From Alphaproteobacteria bacterium (GTDB lineage Bacteria; Bacteroidota; Bacteroidia; Bacteroidales; FEN-979), in assembly GCA_009928665.1 (NCBI GenBank), contig SACF01000002.1:62001-126000 (forward strand): 64,000 bases of DNA, written 5' to 3'. The stretch's first letter is position 1. Each line of letters starts with the position of its first letter. A model generated the notes under the pieces. It was not told where the DNA came from, made no database searches, and saw only the letters and a list, made by a program, of their open reading frames with translations. The translations under genes were made by a program, and so were the position numbers. Shown piece by piece: positions 38,377 through 47,340 of the stretch.

Positions 38377-39819
38377 TTATTCAACAATAAATTTTTGTAA
38401 TTCCGTCTCAAGTCCGCTCCCGGGAAATTTTGCCGGGTACTGGTAGATGTTTCCGTCCTTGTCGAGGATCAGGAACAATGGATAGGACCTGACATCATAA
38501 TCCTTCAGAATCTCAGTCTGGTCTTCCGTGCAAAGGAAATTCCACTGATAATCTTTCTTGAGATTGATAAAAAACTTCATTTTGGAGAACGACTTATCCG
38601 CCGAAATGCTGATAAATGAGATCCGGTCTTTGTATCGGTCATAGATCGGCTTAAGAAGATCCATCTCATTCAGGCATTCTTCGCAGTAGGTGGTCCAGAA
38701 ATTCATCACGACCGGTTTCCCTTTGAAGGAACGGAGCGATTGCATCTTTTGGTCGCGGTTCTTCAGGTTAAAATCAGGAGCAGGGGTGCCGGGTCGCAGC
38801 TTTGTTAGAAATTTGTAAAGGTTATCTGCTACCAGCCTGTTCCCGTCATATTTCGAGGTCACCGAAGCGCTCTTAACCACCGTCAAAACCTGATCCTGAT
38901 TGTAGGTCGGGGTATGATAAAGCTCCATCATGCCTTTCAGCAGTACCAATTCCCTGAGTTGTTCATTTTTCAAAAGGGTATCGGCTACCATGGCTTTCAG
39001 AATGGTTTTATACGGATCGGCATTTTTTAACAGTGACTGATAGTCCACTTTCCTTAGAATGTTGGAGGTAACGGTGATGTATTTTGTGAAGAAGTTGTTG
39101 AAAAAATCCATGTACTCCACATTAAAATAACTGACGGGTTGTTCGATGAAGTACTTGCGTGCGATCTGCCACTGGCTCCGGGTCTGGGTAAGCAGCTCGA
39201 GGGAGGCGATCTTATAGGTAAAATATACCTTGAAGTATGGATCGGTCACATCACCAAACTCACGTTCCAGCCTTATTTTAAAGGTATCAAGCACGGTTTT
39301 GTTACGGTCGTTATACAACTCCTTGAACTTATCCATCAGAAAGTCGCTGTATTGACCATTTAACCTTTCGATAACGGCATTCAGTTCTTGGGGCCCTGCG
39401 CCCAGGATCTTGCAGGAGAGATTCTGTGACTGCAGGAATGGGTTAATCTCGGTAAGATCATCGTAACTCATCGGTGCGATCTGAAGGGAATAGTTCCCGG
39501 AGGGCTCGAGGAAAAGTTCAGTCTTATGAAAATCGATGGAGAGGACGACTAAAAGGGTATGGTCTGATTGGAACGACAGGTTAAAATTTCCGGCCGAATC
39601 GACGGTCGAAACGGCAAGGGGCTTTTCGAGAAAAGTGATCAGGTCACCGGGGGTGCCAATCCGGATCATCTTGCGTTCTGCCCCGGGTGCGGTGCCCCTG
39701 ATGGTTATTTTCTGTGCGAAGGATTCCGGGAGGTAACATCCCAGTACCAGGAAAACAAGGAAATATCGAATTGCTGAATGCACCCTGAACGGTTTGAATG
39801 CAAAGTTAACAAAAAGCAT
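38377..39819 (-). CDS. TlpA-like thioredoxin-fold exported protein
   Basis: A protein of up to 480 residues: signal peptide ([22 protein letters not shown]), an N-terminal beta-rich domain resembling DUF4369-type regions ([20 protein letters not shown]), a long helical middle, and a C-terminal TlpA/ResA-like thioredoxin domain (about 345-480) with the redox motif C379-EE-C382 in [13 protein letters not shown]. It is probably a periplasmic disulphide reductase or relay. The ATG at 39819 lies upstream of a TAACTTTG -7 box at 39801-39808, so the true start may be GTG at 39783, which keeps the whole signal peptide. secA follows after eight bases. Confidence 0.82.
   Translation of the reverse strand: MLFVNFAFKPFRVHSAIRYFLVFLVLGCYLPESFAQKITIRGTAPGAERKMIRIGTPGDLITFLEKPLAVSTVDSAGNFNLSFQSDHTLLVVLSIDFHKTELFLEPSGNYSLQIAPMSYDDLTEINPFLQSQNLSCKILGAGPQELNAVIERLNGQYSDFLMDKFKELYNDRNKTVLDTFKIRLEREFGDVTDPYFKVYFTYKIASLELLTQTRSQWQIARKYFIEQPVSYFNVEYMDFFNNFFTKYITVTSNILRKVDYQSLLKNADPYKTILKAMVADTLLKNEQLRELVLLKGMMELYHTPTYNQDQVLTVVKSASVTSKYDGNRLVADNLYKFLTKLRPGTPAPDFNLKNRDQKMQSLRSFKGKPVVMNFWTTYCEECLNEMDLLKPIYDRYKDRISFISISADKSFSKMKFFINLKKDYQWNFLCTEDQTEILKDYDVRSYPLFLILDKDGNIYQYPAKFPGSGLETELQKFIVE
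39801..39808 (-). promoter_or_regulatory. -7 box that bears on the TlpA-like gene start
   Basis: TAACTTTG on the minus strand, a full -7 match. Transcription would start near 39794, downstream of ATG 39819 and 11 bases upstream of GTG 39783. If real, it excludes the ATG start. Confidence 0.45.
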
Positions 39820-39867
39820 GCATTACCTGTTGAAATTTCACAGATGAACTGCGGGCACGACAGTTTG

Positions 39868-40335
39868 TCAGGGTTTCGCGATCACAATCCCCGACGGAAT
39901 AAACGGGGTTACGTCTCCTCCATTTCGGATGATATCCCTGATGATGGTAGAGCTCAGCGCTGAAAACTCCGGGGCACAAAGCAGGAAAACCGTCTCAATG
40001 GTTGGGACCATCAGTTTATTCATCTGTCCTGTTCCCCGTTCAAATTCAAAATCAGCGACTGAACGGAGGCCGCGTAAAATATATCCGGCGCTGGATTTCA
40101 GGCAGAAATCAACCGTCAGCCCCGTGTAGGAGGCAACCGCTACCGATGCTTCATCAGCAAAAACCGACCGGAGCCATGACAGCCGCTGTTCTGTTGTGAA
40201 GAGCGATTTCTTTGCTGCATTTTCACCTACCGCTACGATGATTTTATCGAAAAGCTTAACAGCCCGGCGCACGATATCCTCGTGTCCTCTGGTCACCGGA
40301 TCGAACGATCCCGGGAAAACGGCAATTCGTGCCAT
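39868..40335 (-). CDS. coaD: Phosphopantetheine adenylyltransferase
   Basis: A 155-residue nucleotidyltransferase making dephospho-CoA from 4'-phosphopantetheine and ATP. It begins MARIAVFPGSFDPVTRGHEDI; the (T/H)xGH motif is TRGH. GLRSVADFEFERGTGQMNK and LSSTIIRDIIRNGGD (the ISSTxxR motif) complete the signature. Eleven further in-frame codons upstream to 40368 are rejected because the family starts at MARI and a TATATTTG -7 box lies between the two starts. Confidence 0.96.
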   Translation of the reverse strand: MARIAVFPGSFDPVTRGHEDIVRRAVKLFDKIIVAVGENAAKKSLFTTEQRLSWLRSVFADEASVAVASYTGLTVDFCLKSSAGYILRGLRSVADFEFERGTGQMNKLMVPTIETVFLLCAPEFSALSSTIIRDIIRNGGDVTPFIPSGIVIAKP

Positions 40336-40354
40336 GGTTGACGGTTTAGGCTGA

Positions 40355-40362
40355 CAAATATA
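40355..40362 (-). promoter_or_regulatory. -7 box of coaD
   Basis: Reads TATATTTG on the minus strand, matching TAnnTTTG, 19 bases before the coaD ATG. No good -33 box is at the standard distance. Confidence 0.45.
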
Positions 40363-40384
40363 ACACAACTGAAAGGAATCCGGT

Positions 40385-41200
40385 CTATTCGAAGGTCAGT
40401 GAAAGCTGGAAAATTTTGGAATTGAGCTTTTCGATGGATTCGGTGTAGATATTATTTTCGTGTTTCAGAACATCGAGAAAGCCGTACATCATCTTCAGTT
40501 CCACCCCGAATTTAAACCATTCGTTATAAAAATCAAAGCCCACTCCCGCTTCGGCATAGAAATCGGAAGCATTGAATTTCACGATCTTTTCATCGCGGTT
40601 TTTTGCCTCCCTTTTTTTGGCATTGGAGGCCAGATCGAGAGAATACTGGGCCCCGACGAGAAGGTAGGGTCTGAAATTGTTGTACCGGAAAGCTTTGTAT
40701 CTGATTTCGAGCGGAAAACTGATATAGGTCGATGGAACTTTTTTCGTCTTTGTAAACAGGGCAGAGTCGGTACCGCCCGGGATGGCGGTGAAGGTTTTGA
40801 TGTTGTATTCGAGTGTCCGGTCGCCAAAAGCCAGTGACGGGAGGAAGCGAAGGTCGAAATGGTCACCCATCCGCATGTTGGCAAGAATGCTGATCACAAA
40901 TCCGGGGATGGATCTTGCGGACACCGAGAGAACGCGCGCAGAATCGGGTGTCGGAAGAATATCTTCAGGCATATAACTTCTTGTGAAGGTATAGGAGTTC
41001 AGATTGGCGATAGGCCGGATGGTGACAAAACTCTGGTTGACTCCTAAAACGAAACCGAAATGGAACAATTCCTGATCGTAATTCGGCATGTTCAGCACTA
41101 TGTTTCGCTGGCTTTCCGCCTGTTTTGGGAAAAATAAGATGACCAGCGCCAGGATCAGGGCGCCGGTTCCGCCGGCTTTCAACAAAAGATTTTTATTCAT
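40385..41200 (-). CDS. porT: PorT/SprT-type T9SS outer membrane protein
   Basis: A 271-residue exported beta-barrel protein. The signal peptide is MNKNLLLKAGGTGALILALVILFFPKQAESQ. NMPNYDQELFHFGFVLGVN, at the mature N-terminus, resembles the opening of PorT proteins, and the rest alternates aromatic and polar residues and ends in LSLTFE, as barrels do. PorT is needed for type IX secretion in Porphyromonas and gliding bacteria. ubiE/menG is directly upstream, an arrangement I recall from other Bacteroidota. The longer frame to 41263 is rejected because it would place 21 extra residues before the signal peptide. Two T9SS-type cargo genes lie at 55.8-58.3 kb. Confidence 0.8.
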   Translation of the reverse strand: MNKNLLLKAGGTGALILALVILFFPKQAESQRNIVLNMPNYDQELFHFGFVLGVNQSFVTIRPIANLNSYTFTRSYMPEDILPTPDSARVLSVSARSIPGFVISILANMRMGDHFDLRFLPSLAFGDRTLEYNIKTFTAIPGGTDSALFTKTKKVPSTYISFPLEIRYKAFRYNNFRPYLLVGAQYSLDLASNAKKREAKNRDEKIVKFNASDFYAEAGVGFDFYNEWFKFGVELKMMYGFLDVLKHENNIYTESIEKLNSKIFQLSLTFE

Positions 41201-41228
41201 TGAAAGGTTTAACGCAGGATTGCAGTTT

Positions 41229-41930
41229 TTATTTTTCTCCGGTATATACTGAGGCAATTCCACCGGTAAGGCTTATTTGATTTACGCGAACCAGTCCGCG
41301 CTGGTCGAGAATTTCCAGAAAATCTTTTCCGGATGGGAATGCATCCACCGATTGAGGCAGGTAAGTATAGGCAGTGCTGCTGCCTGAGATGAGCCTTCCC
41401 ACCGCCGGAATGACCGTATGCGAATAAAATCCGTACAGCTGTTTCATGGGAAATGCCGCCGGGTGTGAAAATTCGAGGATGAGCATGCACCCCCCCGGCC
41501 TTAGAACGCGGCGCATCTCTGATAAACCCAGCCCGAGATCATCAAAGTTCCGCACCCCAAAGGCGACCGTGACTGCATCAAAGGTGTTATCAGGAAAAGG
41601 AATATGCTCCGCATCGCCTTGTTGCAGGCGGATGACCGGTTCCTTACCCTTCCGGGAGATCTTTTGCCTGCCGATTTCAAGCATCTTTTCCGAAATATCT
41701 ATTCCCACGATCCTTTGCGGTCGGAGCCGTGCCAGCGAGAGGGCCAGGTCGCCTGTACCGCAGGCAACATCAAGGATCGATAAAGGTTTGGAGGGCGCCA
41801 GCAACCGCACCAGTTTTTTCCGCCAGAGATGATCAATGCCAAAAGAAAAAAAATGATTCAGAAAATCATATTTTCCGGAGATGTCGTCGAACATCCTGCG
41901 TACAGTTTCCTTTTTCGGTGCGGAACCCAT
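41229..41930 (-). CDS. ubiE: Demethylmenaquinone methyltransferase
   Basis: A 233-residue class I methyltransferase that performs the last step of menaquinone synthesis (MenG; UbiE in ubiquinone makers). SAM-binding motif I is ILDVACGTGDLALSLA; FDAVTVAFGVRNFDDLGLGLSEM and RVLRPGGCMLILEFSHP are family signatures, and RLISGSSTAYTYLPQSVDAFP is the usual C-terminal block. Bacteroidota use menaquinone, so MenG is the likely activity. porT follows 28 bases later on the same strand. Confidence 0.95.
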   Translation of the reverse strand: MGSAPKKETVRRMFDDISGKYDFLNHFFSFGIDHLWRKKLVRLLAPSKPLSILDVACGTGDLALSLARLRPQRIVGIDISEKMLEIGRQKISRKGKEPVIRLQQGDAEHIPFPDNTFDAVTVAFGVRNFDDLGLGLSEMRRVLRPGGCMLILEFSHPAAFPMKQLYGFYSHTVIPAVGRLISGSSTAYTYLPQSVDAFPSGKDFLEILDQRGLVRVNQISLTGGIASVYTGEK

Positions 41931-41984
41931 TGGGTAAAGAGTTTTTAGGAAAATCCTGAAATCAGATTTATGGGTGAAAAGAAA

Positions 41985-42012
41985 AAGGGATTATCCGGTA
42001 AGATAATCCCTT
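41985..42012 (-). terminator. Intrinsic terminator after tsf
   Basis: AAGGGATTATC and GATAATCCCTT form a perfect 11-base stem with a six-base loop. On the minus strand the stem is followed by a T-rich run. It ends the rplM-rpsI-rpsB-tsf transcript and separates it from ubiE. Confidence 0.85.
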
Positions 42013-42031
42013 ATTTCTCCTTGAGATATTT

Positions 42032-42865
42032 TTACGCTCCCAATTGGAGTCTTTTGAATCCCGTGACCATCAACTCTTTGTCATGATCGGCAATGTACTG
42101 ACGGACGGTTTTTTTGGTATCCTTCACAAAATCCTGGTTCAGAAGGGTCATTTCTTTAAAGAATTTCTGAAGTTTCCCGGTTGCAATCTTGTCGAGCATC
42201 TCCTCGGGTTTTCCTTCCTGGCGGGCCTGTTCCTTTCCAATCTCTATTTCCCGGTCGATGACCTCCTGGGTCACATTTTCCTTATCAACGGCAACAGGAC
42301 TCATGGCGGCGACCTGCATGGCCAGTTCGTGACCAATTTCCATCACGTTTTTCCCGTCTTTTTTATTCAACCCGATCACTGTAGCGAGGCGGTTACCGAA
42401 ATGGTTGTAAGCAAAAACAACAGGAGCCTCGATGGCTTCGAAGTGCGCAATCTGAATTTTTTCACCCGTTTTCCCGAGCATTTCATTCAGCCGTTCTTCG
42501 ACGGTAGAGGTTCCAAGAGTCAAGGGAAGGAGTTCTGCGGCGGTTTTGATACGTTTGTTGATGCCCAGATCAAGCAGTTCCCTGGAGAAATTGATGAAGT
42601 CTTCGGTTTTGCCAACAAAATCGGTTTCACAGTTGACCATGATGACGGCCCCGAAAGTCTGATCGGCAGTAGTTTTGGCATAGACGAAACCCTGGTTGGC
42701 ATCGCGGTCGGCGCGTTTGCCAGCCACTTTCTGACCTTTTTTTCTGAGATAATCGATGGCTTTATCGAAATCGCCTTCTGATTCCTGCAGGGCTTTTTTA
42801 CAGTCCATCATCCCTGCACCGGTCATCTGGCGCAATTTATTAACATCGGCTGCGGTAATTGTCAT
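42032..42865 (-). CDS. tsf: Elongation factor Ts
   Basis: A 277-residue guanine nucleotide exchange factor for EF-Tu. The N-terminal UBA-like module reads VNKLRQMTGAGMMDCKKAL, followed by YLRKKGQKVA and VNCETDFVGKTEDF, all standard EF-Ts motifs. It follows rpsB by 30 bases on the same strand, the classic rpsB-tsf pair, and is followed by a strong terminator. Confidence 0.98.
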   Translation of the reverse strand: MTITAADVNKLRQMTGAGMMDCKKALQESEGDFDKAIDYLRKKGQKVAGKRADRDANQGFVYAKTTADQTFGAVIMVNCETDFVGKTEDFINFSRELLDLGINKRIKTAAELLPLTLGTSTVEERLNEMLGKTGEKIQIAHFEAIEAPVVFAYNHFGNRLATVIGLNKKDGKNVMEIGHELAMQVAAMSPVAVDKENVTQEVIDREIEIGKEQARQEGKPEEMLDKIATGKLQKFFKEMTLLNQDFVKDTKKTVRQYIADHDKELMVTGFKRLQLGA

Positions 42866-42895
42866 ACGTAAAATATTAAAGTTTTAGGATATAAT

Positions 42896-43834
42896 TCATT
42901 TTTTGCTTCTTCCGGGAGCCGGTTTACTGATCCTTTTCCGGGCCGGTTTCGATTTATCTTCGGGTTCTGGAGTAAGGCCTTTCATCTTTGCCACTTTGGT
43001 ATCGACAAAATCTTTCTTCACGATCTTGATACCATCCTCATCGGTTTCCTCCTCATCCTCATCAGCCAGACCCTGCGATTGCAATCTCATTTCGAGATCT
43101 TCACCCTCTCCCCGTTCTTCATCGGCTGCCTTTTTGTCTCGGTCAAGCTTACGTTCAACGAGTCCCTCTTCGATGGCTTCCATCATGGTGCCTAAGATCA
43201 GCGATATCGACTTGGAGGCATCGTCGTTGGCCGGAATCGGGAAGTCGACCATACGCGGGTCGGAATTGGTATCGACGATTGCAAAAGTCGGGATATTCAG
43301 TTTTTTCGCCTCAGCAAGGGCAATGTGCTCCTTCAAAATGTCGACGATGAAAATAGCCGAAGGGAGCCGGTTCAGATCGGCGATAGAGCCGAGGTTCTTC
43401 TCCAGTTTGGCCCGTTCACGGGTCAGGGTGAGCCGTTCTTTTTTCGAAAGATTGGTATAGGAAGGGCTTGCCATCAGTTTATCGATCGACATCATTTTGC
43501 GCACCGCCTTGCGGATGGTGGCGAAGTTGGTAAGCATCCCGCCGGGCCAGCGTTCTGTAACGTAAGGCATATTCACCCTGCGGACATGCTCGGCGACAAT
43601 CTCCTTGGCCTGTTTCTTGGTTGCTACGAAGAGCACCTTTTTCCCTGATTTGGCAATCTGTTTCAACGCGGCGGCAGCCTCATCGATTTTTGCCATGGTT
43701 TTATAAAGGTCGATTATGTGGATCCCGTTCCGCTCCATAAAAATATAAGGGGCCATTGCAGGATTCCATTTGCGGCGCAGGTGACCAAAATGTACACCCG
43801 CATCCAGTAATGCATCAAAGTTGGTTCGTGACAT
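42896..43834 (-). CDS. rpsB: 30S ribosomal protein S2 with extended tail
   Basis: A 312-residue uS2. Residues 1 to about 225 are the normal domain (LLDAGVHFGHLRRKWNP, FVATKKQAKEIV, RWPGGMLTNFATIR). The last 85 or so residues form a low-complexity tail, first acidic (DEDEEETDEDG) and then basic (KPARKRISKPAPGRSKK). Most uS2 proteins are about 225-260 residues; Bacteroidota members are longer. The tail may lie on the ribosome surface near S1 and bS21; that is inference. It is cotranscribed with rpsI upstream and tsf downstream. Confidence 0.97.
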   Translation of the reverse strand: MSRTNFDALLDAGVHFGHLRRKWNPAMAPYIFMERNGIHIIDLYKTMAKIDEAAAALKQIAKSGKKVLFVATKKQAKEIVAEHVRRVNMPYVTERWPGGMLTNFATIRKAVRKMMSIDKLMASPSYTNLSKKERLTLTRERAKLEKNLGSIADLNRLPSAIFIVDILKEHIALAEAKKLNIPTFAIVDTNSDPRMVDFPIPANDDASKSISLILGTMMEAIEEGLVERKLDRDKKAADEERGEGEDLEMRLQSQGLADEDEEETDEDGIKIVKKDFVDTKVAKMKGLTPEPEDKSKPARKRISKPAPGRSKK

Positions 43835-43860
43835 ATAATGGATCTATGAATTCTGAAATT

Positions 43861-44247
43861 TTAACGTTTACTAAACTGGAATCTTTTACGGGCTTTCTTC
43901 TGTCCGTACTTTTTACGCTCCACCATACGGGGGTCGCGCATCATCAGTCCTTTCGCCTTGAGGGCCGGACGGTGTTCCTCGTTGATTTCACACAGTGCAC
44001 GGGCAATTGCCAATGCAAGGGCTTCGGCCTGACCCCGGATGCCTCCGCCGTCGAGCGTTACCTTGACATCGTACTTTCCCTGATTGGCCGTCACTTCGAA
44101 AGGTTCGGTCACCTTGAACTGAAGAATCGGAGTGGGAAAATAGTCTTTATAATCGCGGCCATTCACGGTGATGGTGCCCTGGCCATCCTTCAGATATATT
44201 CTGGCAACGGCAGTCTTCCTTCTGCCAAGGGTGTTGATTACTTCCAT
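43861..44247 (-). CDS. rpsI: 30S ribosomal protein S9
   Basis: A 128-residue uS9 with GRRKTAVARIYLKDGQG near the N-terminus and the conserved C-terminus KYGQKKARKRFQFSKR, whose basic tail reaches the P-site tRNA. Its ATG is one base after the rplM stop, so the two genes are coupled, as in most bacteria. Confidence 0.98.
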   Translation of the reverse strand: MEVINTLGRRKTAVARIYLKDGQGTITVNGRDYKDYFPTPILQFKVTEPFEVTANQGKYDVKVTLDGGGIRGQAEALALAIARALCEINEEHRPALKAKGLMMRDPRMVERKKYGQKKARKRFQFSKR

Positions 44248-44248
44248 A

Positions 44249-44704
44249 TTACTTGATTGAGGTTAATTTCATGGGTTTTGGTTGCTGTGCCTGATGCGGA
44301 TGATCGGGCCCGGGATAGACGTACAGGTTGCGGAAAAGGTCACGACCCAGCCGGTTCTTGGGTAACATCCCTTTAATGGCTTTTTCCACAACAGCCGTCG
44401 GTTTCGAGACAAGAAGCTTTCCCGGATTGATCTCTTTCTGACCACCCGGATAACCTGAATGCGACAGGTAAACCTTGTCCTGAATCTTTTTGCCCGTCAG
44501 CTTTACCTTAGCAGCATTGATGATAATCACATTGTCGCCACAGTCCACATGCGGCGTGTAGTTGGTCTTGGTCTTGCCTTTCAGAAGCATGGCCACCTTT
44601 GCAGCCAAACGTCCCAGTATCTGGTCTTCGGCGTCAATAAGCACCCAATCCTTGGTCACTGTAGCCGCATTGGCGCTTATGGTCTTGTAACTTAACGTAT
44701 TCAT
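44249..44704 (-). CDS. rplM: 50S ribosomal protein L13
   Basis: A 151-residue uL13 (WVLIDAEDQILGRLAAKVAMLLKGK, NYTPHVDCGDNVIIINAAKVKLTG, KGMLPKNRLGRDLFRNLYVYPG). The start ATG 44704 is chosen over a longer frame to 44806 because a TATCTTTG promoter box at 44754-44761 lies between them and family homology begins with NTLSYKT. It is first in the rplM-rpsI-rpsB-tsf operon. Confidence 0.97.
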   Translation of the reverse strand: MNTLSYKTISANAATVTKDWVLIDAEDQILGRLAAKVAMLLKGKTKTNYTPHVDCGDNVIIINAAKVKLTGKKIQDKVYLSHSGYPGGQKEINPGKLLVSKPTAVVEKAIKGMLPKNRLGRDLFRNLYVYPGPDHPHQAQQPKPMKLTSIK

Positions 44705-44753
44705 GCGTTTCTTATCGTTTTTAAATGAATCCTTTCTCATTGAAAAGGGGTGC

Positions 44754-44761
44754 AAAGATAG
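44754..44761 (-). promoter_or_regulatory. -7 box of the ribosomal protein operon
   Basis: TATCTTTG on the minus strand, a full -7 match, 50 bases before the rplM ATG. The implied leader is about 43 bases. The -33 element is not evident. Confidence 0.55.
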
Positions 44762-44870
44762 AACTAATTTCCATACCACCCTGAATATCCATGGTATTAA
44801 TTTCATATTTTTTAATTATCCTTTATTTTGTTACATTTTTTTGTAATTTTATGCCTTATTTTATGTATAT

Positions 44871-46292
44871 ATGTTCCGTGTTCTGAACGCGCTCCTGCCA
44901 CGTCACAAGCCTTTCTGCCTTTTCGGCGCCGCCGGTGTTGGCAAGACCTCCCTGATTCATCAGTTCGCCGGCAGATTCAGCAACCACATCCATGTCGACC
45001 TCGATACCCCTTCCGACCGGGTTCTCTTCGAACAAGAGTCCGATCCCCGGGAGATCATTCCGGCCCTTAGTTTCATTAAAGAAAAAGAGATCAGGGGGAC
45101 GGGAACACTCATCATCCTCGACGAAATAGCACGGTGCCCGGCCGCCATTCGCTGGTTCTTTAACCAACCTGAACCCGTCCGGTCAAAACCAACCCGGACA
45201 GGGGGTCCCCTCATCATAGCCATCTCTTCGGTCATCACCGATGAAATGACCACTTTGATGGAAAAAAGTACCTCATCCATCCAACCCCTTTATCTGCCCC
45301 CCCTCACGTTCGAAGAGTTCCTGATCGAAACCGATGACCTGCCTGCCCTGGAGGCATTCCGCCAGATCCCGATTCCCAATTATGCCTATGAACGGCTCCT
45401 GAACTATTTTCACCTTTTCACCCTGATCGGAGGTATGCCCGAAATCGCCGCACGCTACCTTGCAACACGAAGTTTTTCAGGTCTGAAAACGATTTATGAA
45501 AACATAGGACAACGAATTTCCGACTCCATTAACCTGGTCCTGAACGGGAAAAAAAGCAGGGATCTGGCTCTTGATGTCATGCAAAACAGTTACCCCTTTG
45601 CAGCTTCACGGATCAGTTTTAGCCGTTTCGGGAACATCGACAAAGGAAGCAGGGAAATTAAAAGATCGTTCCATGCCCTGGAACAGTCATTCCTGCTCCG
45701 GTTGGTGTATCCGCTGACCGATTCCTGTTTACCGGTAAAACCAGATCTGAAAAAATTCCCCCGGCTCCACATGATCGATACCGGATTGGTGAATTTTTTT
45801 TCAGGAATTCAGCGACCACTATTCAAAGTGACTGATATGAACTCCTTGTTCGAAGGTCAGATCGCCCGGCAGGTTGCGGGCCAGGAAATAACAGCCTCAG
45901 GATTATACCAATCCGGCTCCGGGTCGGAAAAGCCACCACCTGATCAAAAACCTGCCGGCCTGTTTTCAGGGTACGGTTTTCCTCCGGCGCCTCTTTATTG
46001 GACCCGGGAAAAAGCACAATCATCCGCTGCTGTCGATTTCGTGATCCAGTTCGAAGGACTGCTGATCCCGGTCATGGTCAGATCGGGGGAACCCGGGCGG
46101 TTGCGGGCTTTGCACCAGTTTGTCGATTCAGCACCCCATAGTTTTGCCGTCAGGCTCTCCTCCGAAAAACCCGGCATCAGGCAATGTAAAACTTTGCGGA
46201 ACAAGACTTATTACCTGCTGAATCTTCCCTATTTCCTGGCGGGGAAAATCCCGGGACACCTGTCAGGATTTATAAAATACGTGGGTACCTGA
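44871..46292 (+). CDS. AAA ATPase with DUF4143-like C-terminal domain
   Basis: A 473-residue P-loop protein. Walker A GAAGVGKTS is near residue 20 and Walker B LIILDEIARCP near residue 82; sensor-like LIIAISSVITDE follows. A winged-helix region sits in the middle, and the C-terminal domain (LYWTREKAQSSAAVDFVIQFEGLLIPVMVRSG) matches DUF4143, a PD-(D/E)xK-like fold. The usual ExK part of that site is MVR here, so nuclease activity looks unlikely. The family is widespread, often stand-alone, and its role is not settled. It is divergent from rplM; no toxin or partner gene is adjacent. Confidence 0.85.
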   Translation: MFRVLNALLPRHKPFCLFGAAGVGKTSLIHQFAGRFSNHIHVDLDTPSDRVLFEQESDPREIIPALSFIKEKEIRGTGTLIILDEIARCPAAIRWFFNQPEPVRSKPTRTGGPLIIAISSVITDEMTTLMEKSTSSIQPLYLPPLTFEEFLIETDDLPALEAFRQIPIPNYAYERLLNYFHLFTLIGGMPEIAARYLATRSFSGLKTIYENIGQRISDSINLVLNGKKSRDLALDVMQNSYPFAASRISFSRFGNIDKGSREIKRSFHALEQSFLLRLVYPLTDSCLPVKPDLKKFPRLHMIDTGLVNFFSGIQRPLFKVTDMNSLFEGQIARQVAGQEITASGLYQSGSGSEKPPPDQKPAGLFSGYGFPPAPLYWTREKAQSSAAVDFVIQFEGLLIPVMVRSGEPGRLRALHQFVDSAPHSFAVRLSSEKPGIRQCKTLRNKTYYLLNLPYFLAGKIPGHLSGFIKYVGT

Positions 46293-46393
46293 TCGCTCTT
46301 TCATGCTGAAATTTCGGGAAATCATCACCTGTCCGGTATAGGAACCCGACTTTTTACATTATCTTTAACTAATTTTTGTATCATCCCGTTATC

Positions 46394-47134
46394 ATGAAAC
46401 AAACCTTTTATAAACCCGGATTTATTTTATTGTGGATCGGAATCTTCGCCGTCGCCATGGGTTACCTCGAAAGCGCCGTGGTCATCTATCTCCGTACGGT
46501 ATTTTATCCTGAAGGCTTTGCCTTTCCAATAAAAGCGCTGGGATTCCGGCTGACTATCACCGAACTGCTCCGGGAAACCGCTACCATCATTATGTTGATC
46601 ACCCTCGGAATTGTCGCGGTTAAAAAGCCTTTGGTCAGGTTCGCAGCTTTTATCTATGCCTTTGCTATCTGGGATATCTGCTATTACCTCTTTCTTTTTC
46701 TCCTGGTCGGATGGCCCGGTTCATTCTTTACATGGGATCTTCTCTTTCTGATCCCCTGTCTCTGGACCGGACCGGTCGCCGCCCCCCTGATCAACTCCGT
46801 CACGATGATTGTTCTTGCAGTCCTGATCACCGTTTTTAACAGCAGGCAACACAAAGCGCCCCTCCGCACCTCCGAATGGTTCCTGCTGATCGCCGGTTCC
46901 GTAATCACAATCATCGCCTATACCAGTGATTATCTCATTTTTATGCTTCAAAAATTTCCTCTGGTTAAGATTATAGCCATCTCCCCTGAAGTTGTTGTAC
47001 AGGAATATGCTTCCGGCTACTTTCCGGACCATTTTAACTGGATCCTCTTTTCGGTAGCAGAAATATTATTCATCGCGGCATTGATGACCTATTTTCTCAG
47101 ATACCGGAAAAAGAAACGATCCCTGCTGAAATGA
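46394..47134 (+). CDS. Polytopic membrane protein of unknown function
   Basis: A 246-residue protein with about six or seven membrane segments and a basic C-terminus (RYRKKKRSLLK). The stretch AMGYLESAVVIYLRTVFYPEGFAFP near residue 20 contains charged and polar residues within the first membrane segment, and I recall similar proteins in other phyla, but no function. No catalytic motif is evident. ATG 46394 is preferred over the frame start at 46376; TATCTTTA at 46360-46367 is one base from a -7 consensus. Confidence 0.7.
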   Translation: MKQTFYKPGFILLWIGIFAVAMGYLESAVVIYLRTVFYPEGFAFPIKALGFRLTITELLRETATIIMLITLGIVAVKKPLVRFAAFIYAFAIWDICYYLFLFLLVGWPGSFFTWDLLFLIPCLWTGPVAAPLINSVTMIVLAVLITVFNSRQHKAPLRTSEWFLLIAGSVITIIAYTSDYLIFMLQKFPLVKIIAISPEVVVQEYASGYFPDHFNWILFSVAEILFIAALMTYFLRYRKKKRSLLK

Positions 47135-47279
47135 TTTGTTGATGCTGCATCTTGTTGAGAATGTAAAGCAGGTTCGCATTAAATCGAATTATTTTGCGAG
47201 GAACATCAAGTCACCATTTGTAAACCCGCTCATTTTCGGTATCGCCTAACCAGAGACCAAAGGGTCAATAATTTTTCCC

Positions 47280-47287
47280 TACCTTTG
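47280..47287 (+). promoter_or_regulatory. -7 box at the head of the GldA-like leader
   Basis: TACCTTTG matches TAnnTTTG. It would start a transcript near 47294, giving a leader of about 320 bases that runs through the repeat tract to the start codon at 47616. There is no clear -33 box at the expected spacing. Confidence 0.4.
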
Positions 47288-47340
47288 CAACAGATTCGAA
47301 AATCCGGACATCTGCCCGAAAATTGACCAGCGGATCAGCT

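Noticed and set aside
42044-42781. 245-codon plus-strand frame opposite tsf
   Set aside because: Antisense shadow of a highly conserved gene; Phe- and Gly-rich without motifs.
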